NCBI GenBank assembly: GCA_965372465.1
Contig: CBDVCK010000004.1
Location: 1 to 39,576, forward strand
Length of the DNA: 39,576 nt
Direction: 5' to 3'
Source: GCA-020348445 sp965372465
Lineage (GTDB): Archaea; Thermoplasmatota; Thermoplasmata; GCA-020350865
In this document: in pieces, positions 27,101 to 37,000 of the stretch
Layout of the letters: each line of letters opens with the position of its first letter
How positions within the stretch are numbered: position 1 is the first letter of the stretch
Program-made: the position numbers and the translations under genes
The notes under the pieces: generated by a model
Seen by the model: only the letters and a program-made list of their open reading frames with translations
What the model was told of the DNA's origin: nothing
Database searches by the model: none

Positions 27101-29917
27101 GCAATTGCAATTGACCTGGATTCAAATTTCACTATCTATGTGGTGTGGTACGACTATCGGGACAATGACAATGAAGAGGTATACCTGGTAAGATACCGCT
27201 CATCACCGTATTATTCGGTTCAACAACCGGACGGAACCAATATCTCAATGTCCATGTCGCTGCTATCTGCTGATGGCATGAACTTTACCAGTATCTTCTA
27301 TCCTACACAAGACGGCACCCATTATGTCAATGCAACGGGATTCGATAGGGCAGGAAATGTCTATTACAACACCACTTCTTTTGAAGCCCTGGTTCCTCCT
27401 TTTGTAAGCAACCCGAATCCGGGGAACGATACCCATACAACTGATAGAACACCGACAATCTCAGCAACCCTTTGGGATTACTCGGGTGTGGATGTAAATT
27501 CCGTGATTATGTTAGTTAATGGAACAAATGTAACAAGCGCAGCTGTTATCACCCCTTCATCGATTTTATACACACCAATTTCGGCTCTCTGGATTGGTCC
27601 TATCAATGCAAGCATTATATGTTCGGATATCTTTGGAAATGCAATGAAGGTTGCGTACAATTGGACTTTCTTCATAGATTTAGAGCCTCCATCACCAACT
27701 GGTCTTACCATTGATCTTTCGGATGACGACTTGGTATTGAGCTGGACTGCCCCGAATTCTCCGGATAACAATCACTACCTGATCTACAAAAGCGCAACCC
27801 CCGCAGGATTCAATTACTCTAATCCATATCATAATACCTCTCTAGATGCAAACCCCCTTGCCACAACCTGGACGGACATCGACGCCGCTTCCAACTGGAT
27901 GATGCGTTATTATGTGGTAAGAGTTGTGGATAACAATGCAATCAATGACAGCAACCAAAATAAGGCAAGCAATGGCGACTGGGTGGTTGTTGGGATACAG
28001 AGCCATTCAAATTTGGATGTTATTTTAAACGGTAATCTCTCAATAAAGAACGGAGGGATATTGACACTTGATAACTTCACTTTGCAGATGAACTCCACAT
28101 CGACATCCGCCTTTGATATTACAGTGGGAAATTCATTTACCTCAAAGGGCAATCTTTCGCTTAGGAACAACTCGAAAATAACGTCAGCCTCATCCGATGA
28201 CTATAATGTAACAGTAGTTAGCTACGCAAGCTGCATAATCAGAAATTCCACTGTTGAAGCAGGCGAAATCTTTCAATGGGAATTCAATTCCGCGGGCTCG
28301 GTCACCGACAGTATATTTGATGACTTTTCATGGGTCAGATTCTACGGTAATGTCGATATAATCGCAAGAAACACTATAAGCAATATTGGAACTTTTTACA
28401 TCATACGCTCTCCAATCGTTGAAAACAACACAATATTTGATTGCGGAACATTCCAAACCGCAGGAGGCTTTACAACAAAGCCGTTTATTGCAAATAACAC
28501 CTTCACCAATTTGAATTATGTTCTGCTATCTTACGGTTCCGAGCCTACCCTGTATAACAACACTGTCTCTTCAGGAAATACCTTTGGGATTTATATACTT
28601 CAATCAAACCCAATAATCGACAAGGCCACATTGACAGATAATGACCCCGCATTCTATGTCAGAGGCGGTTCAATGCCTGTAATTTCAAATTCCACCATCA
28701 CCGGAATCGGAACACATTTCCGTTTATATGATGACGCTCATCCTGTTGCCATCAACACCACATTCGACCATGGCAGCGTGGACTTTGATGATGCAACCTG
28801 CTCCCTTACAATCAAATGGTTCATGCACGTGTATGTCGAGGATATTGTGGGTGATCCAGTTGCAGGTGCAGCAGTTGATGTGATTAATGTCACAAATGGT
28901 GCACTTCAAACCGGTCTTACAGATTCGAATGGGTTTGCGAGATGGTTCTTATGCGTAGAAGAAGTCATGTATTCCTCATTTACAGTTTCACATACACCAC
29001 ATAATGTAAGTGCTACAAAAGGCGGGATGACTGGCTATGCAAATCCCGAGCCTATTATGGATGTGAGCAAGGTGGTTGTTATAATCCTTGATATCGACTT
29101 TCTGCCTCTTCCTCCTACAGATCTCTCCATAGAGATTTTTGGAGGGGACATCGTTCTTGAATGGGGGCCTTCAACCTCATCCGACCTTTCACATTACCTG
29201 ATTTACAGGTCAGATTTACCTCAGAACATCAATTATTCTACCCCTTGGATTGACACATCCGTTGACTGGGATAACGGTAATATACCCAAGCGCACCACCT
29301 GGAACCATACCGGCGCAGCCTCCATGGGTGTTAATTTATTCTATGTGGTAAGAGCAATTGACAGTGCGAGTCAAAATGATAGTAATACATTTTCAGTAGG
29401 CATCTATTATATTCAACTTTCCAAAGACTGGAACATGATTTCTGTACCTCTTGTTCAAGAGGATACAAGCCTTTCAACTGTGCTTTCTCCTATTGTTGGA
29501 GATTACAATATCGTGCAGTATTTCAATTCAACCCAAAATAAATGGATAAACACATCCTCAGGCCTTTCCAATGTTGACCGCACCATGGCACTTTGGATTC
29601 ACATGAAAACTCCGGCTGATCTGGTTGTGATAGGCAAGGTACCCCAGAGCACGTTCATCCAATTAACAACCTCAGGTGATGGATGGAACTTTATCGGGTA
29701 TCCGTGTTTCAGGGACAGAAACCCCGCAGATGTTTTATCCTCCATTGTCGGGTCCTACGATGCAGTGCAGGTATATGAAAATCAGGATTCAAACGACTCC
29801 TGGAAGCACTACAACATCAACAAACCGGTTCCACTCAATGATCTGGAATATATGAAACCCGGATTCGGTTACTGGGTCCATGTCACAGCCCCTTGCACTT
29901 TAACAATTGACTATTGA
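24176..29917 (+). CDS. Giant secreted subtilisin-like (S8) protease with propeller, beta-helix, FN3 and GWN modules
   Basis: The protein has 1,913 residues from GTG 24176; ATG 24188 would be four codons shorter. The order is signal peptide (~12-30), I9-like propeptide (~40-145) and S8 domain with catalytic D173 (VIDSGID), H212 (HGTHVAG), oxyanion N310 (SAGNSG) and S380 (GTSMAAPHVSG), all intact. An Ig-like segment follows, then seven repeats of the type VDSNxxHxVW (~680-1015), which predict a seven-bladed propeller. Next are an FN3 domain (~1171), a beta-helix (~1278-1540), a regulatory-like sandwich (~1546-1640), a second FN3 (~1643), and the GWN tandem module (~1748-1913). It is probably a cell-surface protease that degrades external protein. 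GGAGGGAG lies about 20 bases before the GTG, an unusually long spacing, so the start is uncertain. Confidence 0.92.
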   Translation: MGFSMTSFKKIQAWLVLCAIFFSSASVGMSFEKSEANTQEMVPLIIQIQGQPIMVFMNSFEGVPDTEDTLSTYANSLGKQHTYIKFQLLDEVPGIEITRDFKSLFNGMAIKVPEQYISKLNDIPGIVKVYNDEPVYPDLDDTIPMLNADDAWLETNATGLTVTGKDVLVSVIDSGIDYTHPDLGSGYGPGFRVIGGYDYINSDNDPIDDWWHGTHVAGIVGANGTKKGVAPDVKFLAYKVFGYGGSGGSWSNIIAAIEASADPDGDPGTDDGADVISMSLSGGGDPDSPVSQAADNAFDSGIIIVTSAGNSGPGNWTIGAPANARSSIAVGSVMKSDSLISTSSRGPSSFVTLKPNILAPGVSIVSTVPGGGYSSRGGTSMAAPHVSGTAALVIQAHRDWDQNVTRAAIVNTAVDLDYYVNWQGTGRVDAYESVIAEAAIIPDGVSFGLVDLKNEMWYGEETLKIVNTQGITSGYDLTIDIPSFPGVSVTLNTSHIDLGAYQNAFFELNVTLNTSQAQEHWYEGVIIANSSTESLRVPFFFIRENLTVIATPDPSNGETDINVYSLVDLSTIDVEIKLPDDSIQNIPMSGWGKEWTGTFTVTQNGLHTINASSTDEDDKNNTGSTTLRGDLIPPDFFVTANPDPADYFTNINITSVENISGVWFPDERITTNDWQESMYPEIAVDSNDILHLVWEDDEWDTRNSVFYKRLENGTWKNKQIISDSAFNGKGARGAKFVVDSNDLVHVIFKEATTSWYARLYYCKINGSTGTVVTPYTNITTTSYVITDEQFVLDMAVDSENNIHAIGNFYVEGVYASYIVLNDTGGLLNYNVDVKASDIVIDSQDNVHMVYIEDEEIYYYRYDNGSMYEFKKITDNTGSHYGSEIAVDAKGNIHVVWRKYNVGIFYVKYDFFSSTWGTRTQLTDFGRTPKITYEDSGNLHLAFCGTLGGTYYMRYNAITTSWEQPIKLSSSEAYSNAIAIDLDSNFTIYVVWYDYRDNDNEEVYLVRYRSSPYYSVQQPDGTNISMSMSLLSADGMNFTSIFYPTQDGTHYVNATGFDRAGNVYYNTTSFEALVPPFVSNPNPGNDTHTTDRTPTISATLWDYSGVDVNSVIMLVNGTNVTSAAVITPSSILYTPISALWIGPINASIICSDIFGNAMKVAYNWTFFIDLEPPSPTGLTIDLSDDDLVLSWTAPNSPDNNHYLIYKSATPAGFNYSNPYHNTSLDANPLATTWTDIDAASNWMMRYYVVRVVDNNAINDSNQNKASNGDWVVVGIQSHSNLDVILNGNLSIKNGGILTLDNFTLQMNSTSTSAFDITVGNSFTSKGNLSLRNNSKITSASSDDYNVTVVSYASCIIRNSTVEAGEIFQWEFNSAGSVTDSIFDDFSWVRFYGNVDIIARNTISNIGTFYIIRSPIVENNTIFDCGTFQTAGGFTTKPFIANNTFTNLNYVLLSYGSEPTLYNNTVSSGNTFGIYILQSNPIIDKATLTDNDPAFYVRGGSMPVISNSTITGIGTHFRLYDDAHPVAINTTFDHGSVDFDDATCSLTIKWFMHVYVEDIVGDPVAGAAVDVINVTNGALQTGLTDSNGFARWFLCVEEVMYSSFTVSHTPHNVSATKGGMTGYANPEPIMDVSKVVVIILDIDFLPLPPTDLSIEIFGGDIVLEWGPSTSSDLSHYLIYRSDLPQNINYSTPWIDTSVDWDNGNIPKRTTWNHTGAASMGVNLFYVVRAIDSASQNDSNTFSVGIYYIQLSKDWNMISVPLVQEDTSLSTVLSPIVGDYNIVQYFNSTQNKWINTSSGLSNVDRTMALWIHMKTPADLVVIGKVPQSTFIQLTTSGDGWNFIGYPCFRDRNPADVLSSIVGSYDAVQVYENQDSNDSWKHYNINKPVPLNDLEYMKPGFGYWVHVTAPCTLTIDY

Positions 29918-29992
29918 TTTACCTAAAAGGGGCCCTATCGCCATAAACCTTAAGAACCGCATTTTGTATAATAACATACAAGGCGTTTGGAA

Positions 29993-30421
29993 ATGAAGAT
30001 GAACAGGTATCTGATAATGGCCCTTCTTCTGGCAATATGCGGAATAGCCCTGATGGGATACAGTGTCTCATCCGGGGAGAGCAGTGCGGGTGTGTTTTTC
30101 ATAATCCCTATTTTCTACGGCTCCGGAATCTCGGCCTTCCTTGGAGTCTTGTGCATCATGGCTGCGATATTTTTGGGCTTTGTGGGATTTGCAGCGTCAG
30201 CAGTAGGTGATGAGGGTTATGAACCTTCCAGAGAACCGCAAGGGTCTTCACAAGGTAGAGCTGCACCAAAGAAAACAATCAAGGGTGGAGGGGTAGTCAT
30301 GATAGGCCCGATACCGATTATATTCGGGTCGGATTCCAAATCTGCTAAAGTAGTTGCAATACTTGCGATAATTCTTATGATCATAATGATGGTTTTCATG
30401 TTCATGTTCTTTTTGAGATGA
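29993..30421 (+). CDS. DUF131 family membrane protein
   Basis: The protein has about 142 residues. Two N-terminal hydrophobic helices (LIMALLLAICGIALMGYSV and FLGVLCIMAAIFLGFVGFAA) are followed by a polar linker, then GGGVVMIGPIPIIFGSD, the hallmark of the archaeal DUF131/TIGR00304 family, and a last membrane helix rich in Ile/Met/Phe. Function is unknown. The start at ATG 29993 is preferred because a tataataa run is centred about 26 bases upstream; TTG 29987 and ATG 29999 are alternatives. It lies 75 bases after the protease gene with its own promoter, so a shared role is not implied. Confidence 0.85.
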   Translation: MKMNRYLIMALLLAICGIALMGYSVSSGESSAGVFFIIPIFYGSGISAFLGVLCIMAAIFLGFVGFAASAVGDEGYEPSREPQGSSQGRAAPKKTIKGGGVVMIGPIPIIFGSDSKSAKVVAILAIILMIIMMVFMFMFFLR

Positions 30422-30486
30422 GCAGGTGAGTTTTATAAGGAGTATGGACTCAATAATTCTTCCCTTCATCAAAATAATCTGATGTT

Positions 30487-32514
30487 TTACAAAGGAACTT
30501 CCCAAGTCACCTCAGCCGTGGCATGAATCCAATCTCCCCTTTCCAGTTCGAAATAATCAGATGCAGATAGCTCTTCCCATTCCTGGGTAGAGGCATTGTA
30601 GGTCCATATCGCATCCACTTCCTGATCGAAAGTGAGGTTGTTCAGCCCCTCTGTTCTGTTGTAGCTTGTGAGGGAAGGGTAACCTACCATGTTCCATCCA
30701 GGGTATAAGGTGATGGTCTGGTTTTGGGTTGGCTGGGTCCCGTTATAGAGGAAAATCATGTCCCCCGGTTGGGTGATATGAATCCAGAAGCCCATGGTTT
30801 CATTTAAGTGCAATAGGTCATTTCCAAAAGGCTTTCCCACTACGTAATTCTTCCAGGGGTCGTTAACATCAAGAGTATCATACCATTGAACTACATCGTA
30901 ATAACCATCGATCATCTCAAGGACTTTGGTCAGATTTTGATTCTCTTGTATTAAAGGAATTGATATAAAGTTCCAACCCTGCCTTAAAAAAGTGAAATTT
31001 TCGAGAGGTTCGAAGGTGTAGGGTTCCATAAGAGGGTAGTTATCTACCGAATCAATATCTATAGTATAATTGGTATCGCCAATCCCATCATCACCTGGCT
31101 GATTTTGGTTTGGTCCTTTAAAAAGATCTACCCCGATATAATCTGACCAGTAGTTGCCTCCCAGAGGATAGCCATTGCCCCAGTTGTTTACGGAATCGTC
31201 ACTGGCCTGATTTGTATTGTTGATGACGTTGTTGTGGTAAATGGTGTTATTGTTGGACAGGGTAATAACGATTCCGAACTCGTTGTTTGCCACCAAATTT
31301 TCGGAAATTAGATTATAGTCATTATTTGACTGGTCAAGAAATATCCCATAGTCATTGCCAGACACATTATTATTTGTTATGTTACTGTTATACACATCTT
31401 CCCAGAAATATATGCCGTATTCATTGTTGAAAGCATGGTTGTTAGTTATTGTAAATTGTGAACATTCCCATATAAATATTGCATAGGAATTGTTCCAGAA
31501 AATATTGTCGATGATGATGTTGTTTGACGATCCATCATGCCAAAAAGCATATGAATTATTAAAAAAACTATTGTTTGCGATAATATTGTAATCCGAGGAT
31601 GACCAGAGATTTATACCTTCATCGGTGCAGTTTGCCACTGTATTATTTGTGATATTACTGTAAATTAAATTGGAAATGTCCATGGCACGCCATTGAGCAG
31701 AAACATAATTGTTAATTATATTCAAGCCAATTATATTGAAGCCCCATAGACCGTAATATTGAGAAATTACATTGTTATTTATAATATTGATGTAATTACA
31801 ATTTTGAATATCTATTCCGTACTCATTGTTTAAAAAAGTGTTATTAATAATATCGTTATGATCTGAACCAAAAGATACAATACCTTCCAAACTGTTTGCA
31901 AAGTAGTTGTTTTCTATACTTGTGTTTTCGGATTTATCAAGAAGGATTCCTTCATAACTGTTATTTATAAAAATATTGCCTGTTATGATAGTGTAATTTG
32001 AATATTCTAGATAGATGCCTGAATAACCATTAAAATAAAATGTATTTGTGATTATTTTATTATTTGATGAAGCTTCAGCCCAAATACCATCATCACAATA
32101 CGAAATATTGTTATCGATACAACTATTATTTGATGATGAAAGAAGAATACCATTGCTGCCATTTATGATTGTAAAACCACTCACATTCACCCAATTTGCT
32201 GTTATTCTAACAACATTCAAGCCTCCTCCACCATCAATTGTAGTATTGTCTTTACTTATGCCGGTTAAATTAATCGTCTTATTCACAACCACATTCTCAA
32301 AATATGTCCCATTGTAGACGAAAACGGTATCCCCGGCACTTGCATTATCTACTGCCGATTGAATAGTCTTCTTATGCGTAGGGTCCTCAACTGCATAATC
32401 ATCATCAACATAGATTGTTGGCGCCGAAACAGGAATAGGTATCTCTACTATCATTATGACTAGGCTGGACATCATCGCTAAACTTACCCAGAATACGGCT
32501 ACCTTCCTTTTCAT
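30487..32514 (-). CDS. Secreted NosD-like beta-helix protein with C-terminal GWN tandem module
   Basis: The protein has about 675 residues. A signal peptide (VAVFWVSLAMMSSLVIMIVE) is followed by the NosD opening (TIYVDDDYAVED, KTIQSAVDNASAGDTVFVYNGTY) and roughly twenty Asn-rich beta-helix turns (NNIIIDNIFWNNSY, NNEYGIYFWED and similar). The NosD ending NYWSDYIGVD...GDDGIGDTNYTIDIDSVDNYPL follows. The last ~165 residues are two repeats, GWNFISIP (~511) and GWNMVGYPS (~606), close in sequence to those of the other beta-helix protein; both end in TWEVPL or VWEVPL. Unlike that protein it has no regulatory-like sandwich between helix and module. ATG 32514 is preferred to TTG 32517. It is probably cell-surface, and the ligand is unknown. 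Confidence 0.85.
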   Translation of the reverse strand: MKRKVAVFWVSLAMMSSLVIMIVEIPIPVSAPTIYVDDDYAVEDPTHKKTIQSAVDNASAGDTVFVYNGTYFENVVVNKTINLTGISKDNTTIDGGGGLNVVRITANWVNVSGFTIINGSNGILLSSSNNSCIDNNISYCDDGIWAEASSNNKIITNTFYFNGYSGIYLEYSNYTIITGNIFINNSYEGILLDKSENTSIENNYFANSLEGIVSFGSDHNDIINNTFLNNEYGIDIQNCNYINIINNNVISQYYGLWGFNIIGLNIINNYVSAQWRAMDISNLIYSNITNNTVANCTDEGINLWSSSDYNIIANNSFFNNSYAFWHDGSSNNIIIDNIFWNNSYAIFIWECSQFTITNNHAFNNEYGIYFWEDVYNSNITNNNVSGNDYGIFLDQSNNDYNLISENLVANNEFGIVITLSNNNTIYHNNVINNTNQASDDSVNNWGNGYPLGGNYWSDYIGVDLFKGPNQNQPGDDGIGDTNYTIDIDSVDNYPLMEPYTFEPLENFTFLRQGWNFISIPLIQENQNLTKVLEMIDGYYDVVQWYDTLDVNDPWKNYVVGKPFGNDLLHLNETMGFWIHITQPGDMIFLYNGTQPTQNQTITLYPGWNMVGYPSLTSYNRTEGLNNLTFDQEVDAIWTYNASTQEWEELSASDYFELERGDWIHATAEVTWEVPL

Positions 32515-32635
32515 CAAATAAAGTTATGTATAAAGTAGGATAAAAGGGTTTTTATCGAGTAATTAAATAAATTCAAAGAAACCTACTTAAAGGGCCAAAG
32601 CCATTGGGAAATCCAGACGAAAAGGGGTTGAGAGT

Positions 32636-34006
32636 GTGTTGAACAAGGTTTTAGTTGCCAACAGAGGCGAAATCGCAGTAAGGATCATGAGGGCGTGCAG
32701 GGAATTAGACATTAGCACGGTTGCAATTTATTCTGAAGCAGACAAGGATGCATTGTTCGCAAAATACGCAGATGAAAGTTTTCTAATCGGACCTCCACCG
32801 CCTCTACAAAGCTATCTTAAAATGGATGCTATAATCGATGTGGCACTCAAGACCAATGCAGAGGCCATACATCCGGGTTACGGCTTTCTTGCCGAAAACG
32901 ACAAATTCTCTGATCTGGTTGAAAAAAACGGCTTGGCCTTCATCGGACCAACAGGTCAGAACATTCGTGAGATGGGAGACAAGATATTCTCTAAAAAGAC
33001 AATGAAGTCATCTGGTGTGCCAGTGATTCCGGGAACAGAGGAAGGAATCTCGGATGTGGAGAAAGCCAAAAATGTTGCCTCAGAAATAGGCTATCCAGTC
33101 ATTCTAAAAGCATCGGGAGGCGGAGGCGGGATTGGTATGAAGATAGTGGATTCGGAAGAGGCTCTTACAGATGCAATCGAATCAACAAAAAGAGTGGCAC
33201 AATCAGCTTTTGGCAACGACTCAGTGCTACTTGAAAAGTACCTGGACGAACCCCGTCATGTTGAGTTCCAGATTATCGCAGACAACCACGGTAATGTGAT
33301 ACATGTAAGAGAAAGGGAGTGCTCGGTTCAAAGAAGACACCAAAAATTAATCGAGGAAACACCCTCCCCTGTGATGACCGAAGAGCTACGAGAGAAAATG
33401 GGGGCAGCTGCAATTGCTGCTGCAAAGGCAGTTTCCTACAGAAATGCAGGAACTGTGGAGTTCATGTACTCCAAAGGCGATTTTTACTTTTTAGAAATGA
33501 ACACCAGGCTTCAGGTGGAGCACCCTATTACTGAGATGATAACAGGCATTGATTTGGCTAAAGAGCAGCTCAGGGTTGCATCCGGACTTAAACTGCAGTA
33601 CGAGCAGAAGGATGTAAAAGCAAACGGATGGGCAATCGAGTGCAGGATTTGCGCAGAAGATCCTGGTAACAACTTCTTCCCGTCACCTGGAAAGATAGAG
33701 AGCTATACTGAGCCCACAGGACCCGGAATCAGGGTGGACAGCGGTGTTTACGCGGGTTATGATGTCCCACCCTATTACGATTCCCTACTTTCAAAGTTGA
33801 TTGTCTGGGGTAGGGATAGGGAAGAGGCAATAGCAAGAATGAAAAGAGCCTTGTGGGAATACAAAATTAAGGGAATCAAAACAAATATTCCGTTTCACGA
33901 GGTTGTCCTGAATAATGAGTACTTCGTAAAAGGGGATTACACAACACACTTTATCCAGGAGCGCAACATTCTAAATGATGTCAAGAAGTACCTGGAAAGC
34001 AAATAA
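32636..34006 (+). CDS. Biotin carboxylase subunit (acetyl/propionyl-CoA or pyruvate carboxylase A subunit)
   Basis: This ATP-grasp enzyme carboxylates biotin on a carrier protein using bicarbonate and ATP. It has 456 residues, full length for a stand-alone AccC/PycA. Visible are VANRGEIAVRIMRA at the start, K158 with the glycine-rich loop GGGGGIGM (161-168), RHVEFQ (~207), RECSVQRRHQK, and EMNTRLQVEH with catalytic R291. A GGGG run about eight bases upstream supports GTG 32636. No carboxyltransferase or biotin carrier gene adjoins it, so whether it serves pyruvate carboxylase (PycA) or acyl-CoA carboxylase (AccC) cannot be decided. It is divergent from a beta-helix gene. Confidence 0.93.
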   Translation: MLNKVLVANRGEIAVRIMRACRELDISTVAIYSEADKDALFAKYADESFLIGPPPPLQSYLKMDAIIDVALKTNAEAIHPGYGFLAENDKFSDLVEKNGLAFIGPTGQNIREMGDKIFSKKTMKSSGVPVIPGTEEGISDVEKAKNVASEIGYPVILKASGGGGGIGMKIVDSEEALTDAIESTKRVAQSAFGNDSVLLEKYLDEPRHVEFQIIADNHGNVIHVRERECSVQRRHQKLIEETPSPVMTEELREKMGAAAIAAAKAVSYRNAGTVEFMYSKGDFYFLEMNTRLQVEHPITEMITGIDLAKEQLRVASGLKLQYEQKDVKANGWAIECRICAEDPGNNFFPSPGKIESYTEPTGPGIRVDSGVYAGYDVPPYYDSLLSKLIVWGRDREEAIARMKRALWEYKIKGIKTNIPFHEVVLNNEYFVKGDYTTHFIQERNILNDVKKYLESK

Positions 34007-34038
34007 TTGTATACTTAAGATTTTCTAAAGATGAGGCT

Positions 34039-37000
34039 TTATGCCAATTCGATTTCTATATCGTGCGCTCCACCGTCATCATCAACAATAGTGAGTACCA
34101 ATGTACCAGGACCCTCATACAACAAAGTAGCTGTGTTTATGATATCCCTAGGATTTATCTCGGGTGAAGGATACGGGTCCGGGTTTGGTGGATTGTTAAG
34201 ACATATAATTTGAACCGTCTGGGAGCCATAATAATAGGTCAGGATTTCATCATCACTTCCAGGGTCTGTTATATGGGAGGTTACCTTAATTGAATGCCCC
34301 ATTAAATTACTTTTCAATTCCACTTCCCAGGGATCAATATGGTTCCAGTGATCACTTCCCCAATCAGACTGCCTAACATTGAAAGTATGATGCAATCTTT
34401 CAGTTGAGCCATCTTCAAAAGTCATGTCAATCCATACCGGATTTCCTCCCCAGACATTGCCGTTTACTCTGGGATCATTTGGAAGATAATCAACTAGAGC
34501 AGTGTAGCTTTTGGTCATGTCCAATCTGACATTGGAAATTGTAGCTTTTTGTTCATCAGGATTACCCGGATATCTGGTAACGCTGGCTGTCCAAATCTCT
34601 GAGCCATCTTCAAAGAGGTGAATAGTAACAGAATGATATTTCTCACCTGCAATGCGGAGGCTGAAGTTCACATACATGAATACTTCAATACTTTCCACTG
34701 TCGGAGCAACATTGTTGACCTCAACTTCAACTGTGGAAATGGTTTCTCCATTATCATCATCTAAAGCAGTGATGGTCACAGTAAATATGCCATTGTCACC
34801 ATAGGTATGTGACTGTGATTCGGTAACTGACATTGGGTTGATCTCAGGGCTCGGGTACGGGTCTGGGCTTATCCCGTCATTGAAGTGTATTGTAGTAATT
34901 GTGGATGAGAAACCGTCACCCCAATCCCATGTTATGGTTAGATCATCGCTTCCCGGGTCAGTGAATATTGCAGTCAAAGTGATTGGTGAGTTCTCATCAA
35001 CAAAAGAAGGCTCATCTGGTTCTATTGAAGGAAGGACGTTATTCACTGTCACAGTTGTTGTTTCGGCTGTCATACCATCATCGTCATCTTCTACAGTAAG
35101 AGTTACTGTAAATACTCCGTCGTCGCCATATGTATGGGAAACAACATCCTCTACCGAAAACGGGAAAGTTCCGCCTGGACTTTGCTCAGGATCAGGGTTT
35201 GTACCATCGTTGTAATAGATAGTAACTGTATCAGAAGTTCCGTCTCCCCAGTCCCAGGTAAATGTGAGGTCATCCGAACCTGAATCAGTTGCCATTCCTG
35301 ATATTGTAACAGGAGAGTTCTCATCAACTGGATTTGGGTCATCAAGTACGATTAATGGGGCGACATTGGTAATTTCCACTGTAGTGGAATAAGTTGTTAC
35401 ACCCTGGTCATCATCTTCGATTGTGAGGGTTACAGAGAATTCTCCATTGTCACCATAGGTATGGGAAACAGAATCAGAGGCTGAAAAAGGAAATATACCC
35501 TGGGGACTAGGATCAGGATCAGGGCTTATTCCATCATTGTAATGAACATTCGTGAGGGTGGGACCAAGCTCGAATTTCCATGTGAAAGTCAAATCGTCGC
35601 TGCCCTGATCTTCGGCTGAAGCCACGAATGCCATAGATGAGCCCTCGTCAATATTTGCAGGAATGTTGATATTGGTAATAGATGGAGCAAGGTTGTTTAC
35701 AGTTACTGTACTTGTGGTGGTAGATTCTCCGCCATCGTCATCAGTTACAGTTAGAATTATTATATACTCGTAGTCATCTCCGTAGATATGCGTCACCACG
35801 TCTGATGTTTGGAAGGGATAGGTTCCTGATGGGCTTTTAACCTCGTTTGTAATAGGTTCGTAAAATGGTTCGGGATCAACTCCATCATTGTAATATGAGT
35901 TTTCGATTATGGGTCCGTATTCGAGTTCCCAGGAATATGTCAAGTCATCACTGCCGGGATCAGTCGCCTCGGCTTCAAAAGTAACCTGTGATCCCTCATC
36001 ATCTGGATATGTAACCATTAATGTGATTGCGGGAGCGACATTGTTTACAGTAACCGTTGTTTCATATGATGCTTCACTGCCATCGTCATCGGTAACAGTC
36101 AGAGTTATTGTGTACTCACCATCATCTCCATAGGTATGACTCACTGAATCCGCAGTCGAGAATGGGTAGGTCCCTAATGGGGTTTTAATCTCGTTTGTTG
36201 AGGGATTATATACGGGTTCCGCGCTTACTCCATCGTTGTAAAAAGTAGTGGTCGCAGAGGAGGTTCCATCTCCCCATTCCCAAGTGAACATTAAGTCATC
36301 GCTTCCGAGATCGGTTACCATTCCCTGGATATTCAATTGTGAACCCTCATTAACAGAATAAGGTCCGAATGCACTAATTGTTGGATTTAGATTATTCACA
36401 GTAATATCACATGAATCTGTATCAGACTCACCACCATCATCGGTAACTCTTAATGTCGCGGTATAAACCCCATCATCACCATAAACATGTTCAGTTATTC
36501 CATCGAAAGTTCCATCCGGTGCATTGCTCGATGTCTCTAAATAATCATAAATCCCATCGCTTGTAAAATCCCATTCGTAAGTTTCTATTGTACCATCAGG
36601 GTCGTATGAGGCTGAGGCATCGAACTGGATAGTGTCCCCTTCGTTCACGGTCTGGTCGGGGCCTGCATCTGCAATTGGTGGTTGGTTTGGTTCAGGTGGA
36701 TTGAAATTGTTGATATAGATAACATTTTGTTGTGAATTACGATTAGGTGCTGCTAAATCCAAATCCCCGTCATTATCTAAATCACCAAACGCAATCCATA
36801 ATGTATTTCTCGAATCTGCGGAGCTCCAAGATGGCGTTATCTCCAAAGTGCCGAAGTAGTTCATATATAATGTATTTGCACCCGCGTGATTGCCTGCAGC
36901 CAGATCTAAATACCCGTCATTGTCCACATCCCCCCACGCAATACCGAATGTCAACGCGGCATCGGACGAACTCCAGGAAGGAGCCGACTCTAACATTCCA

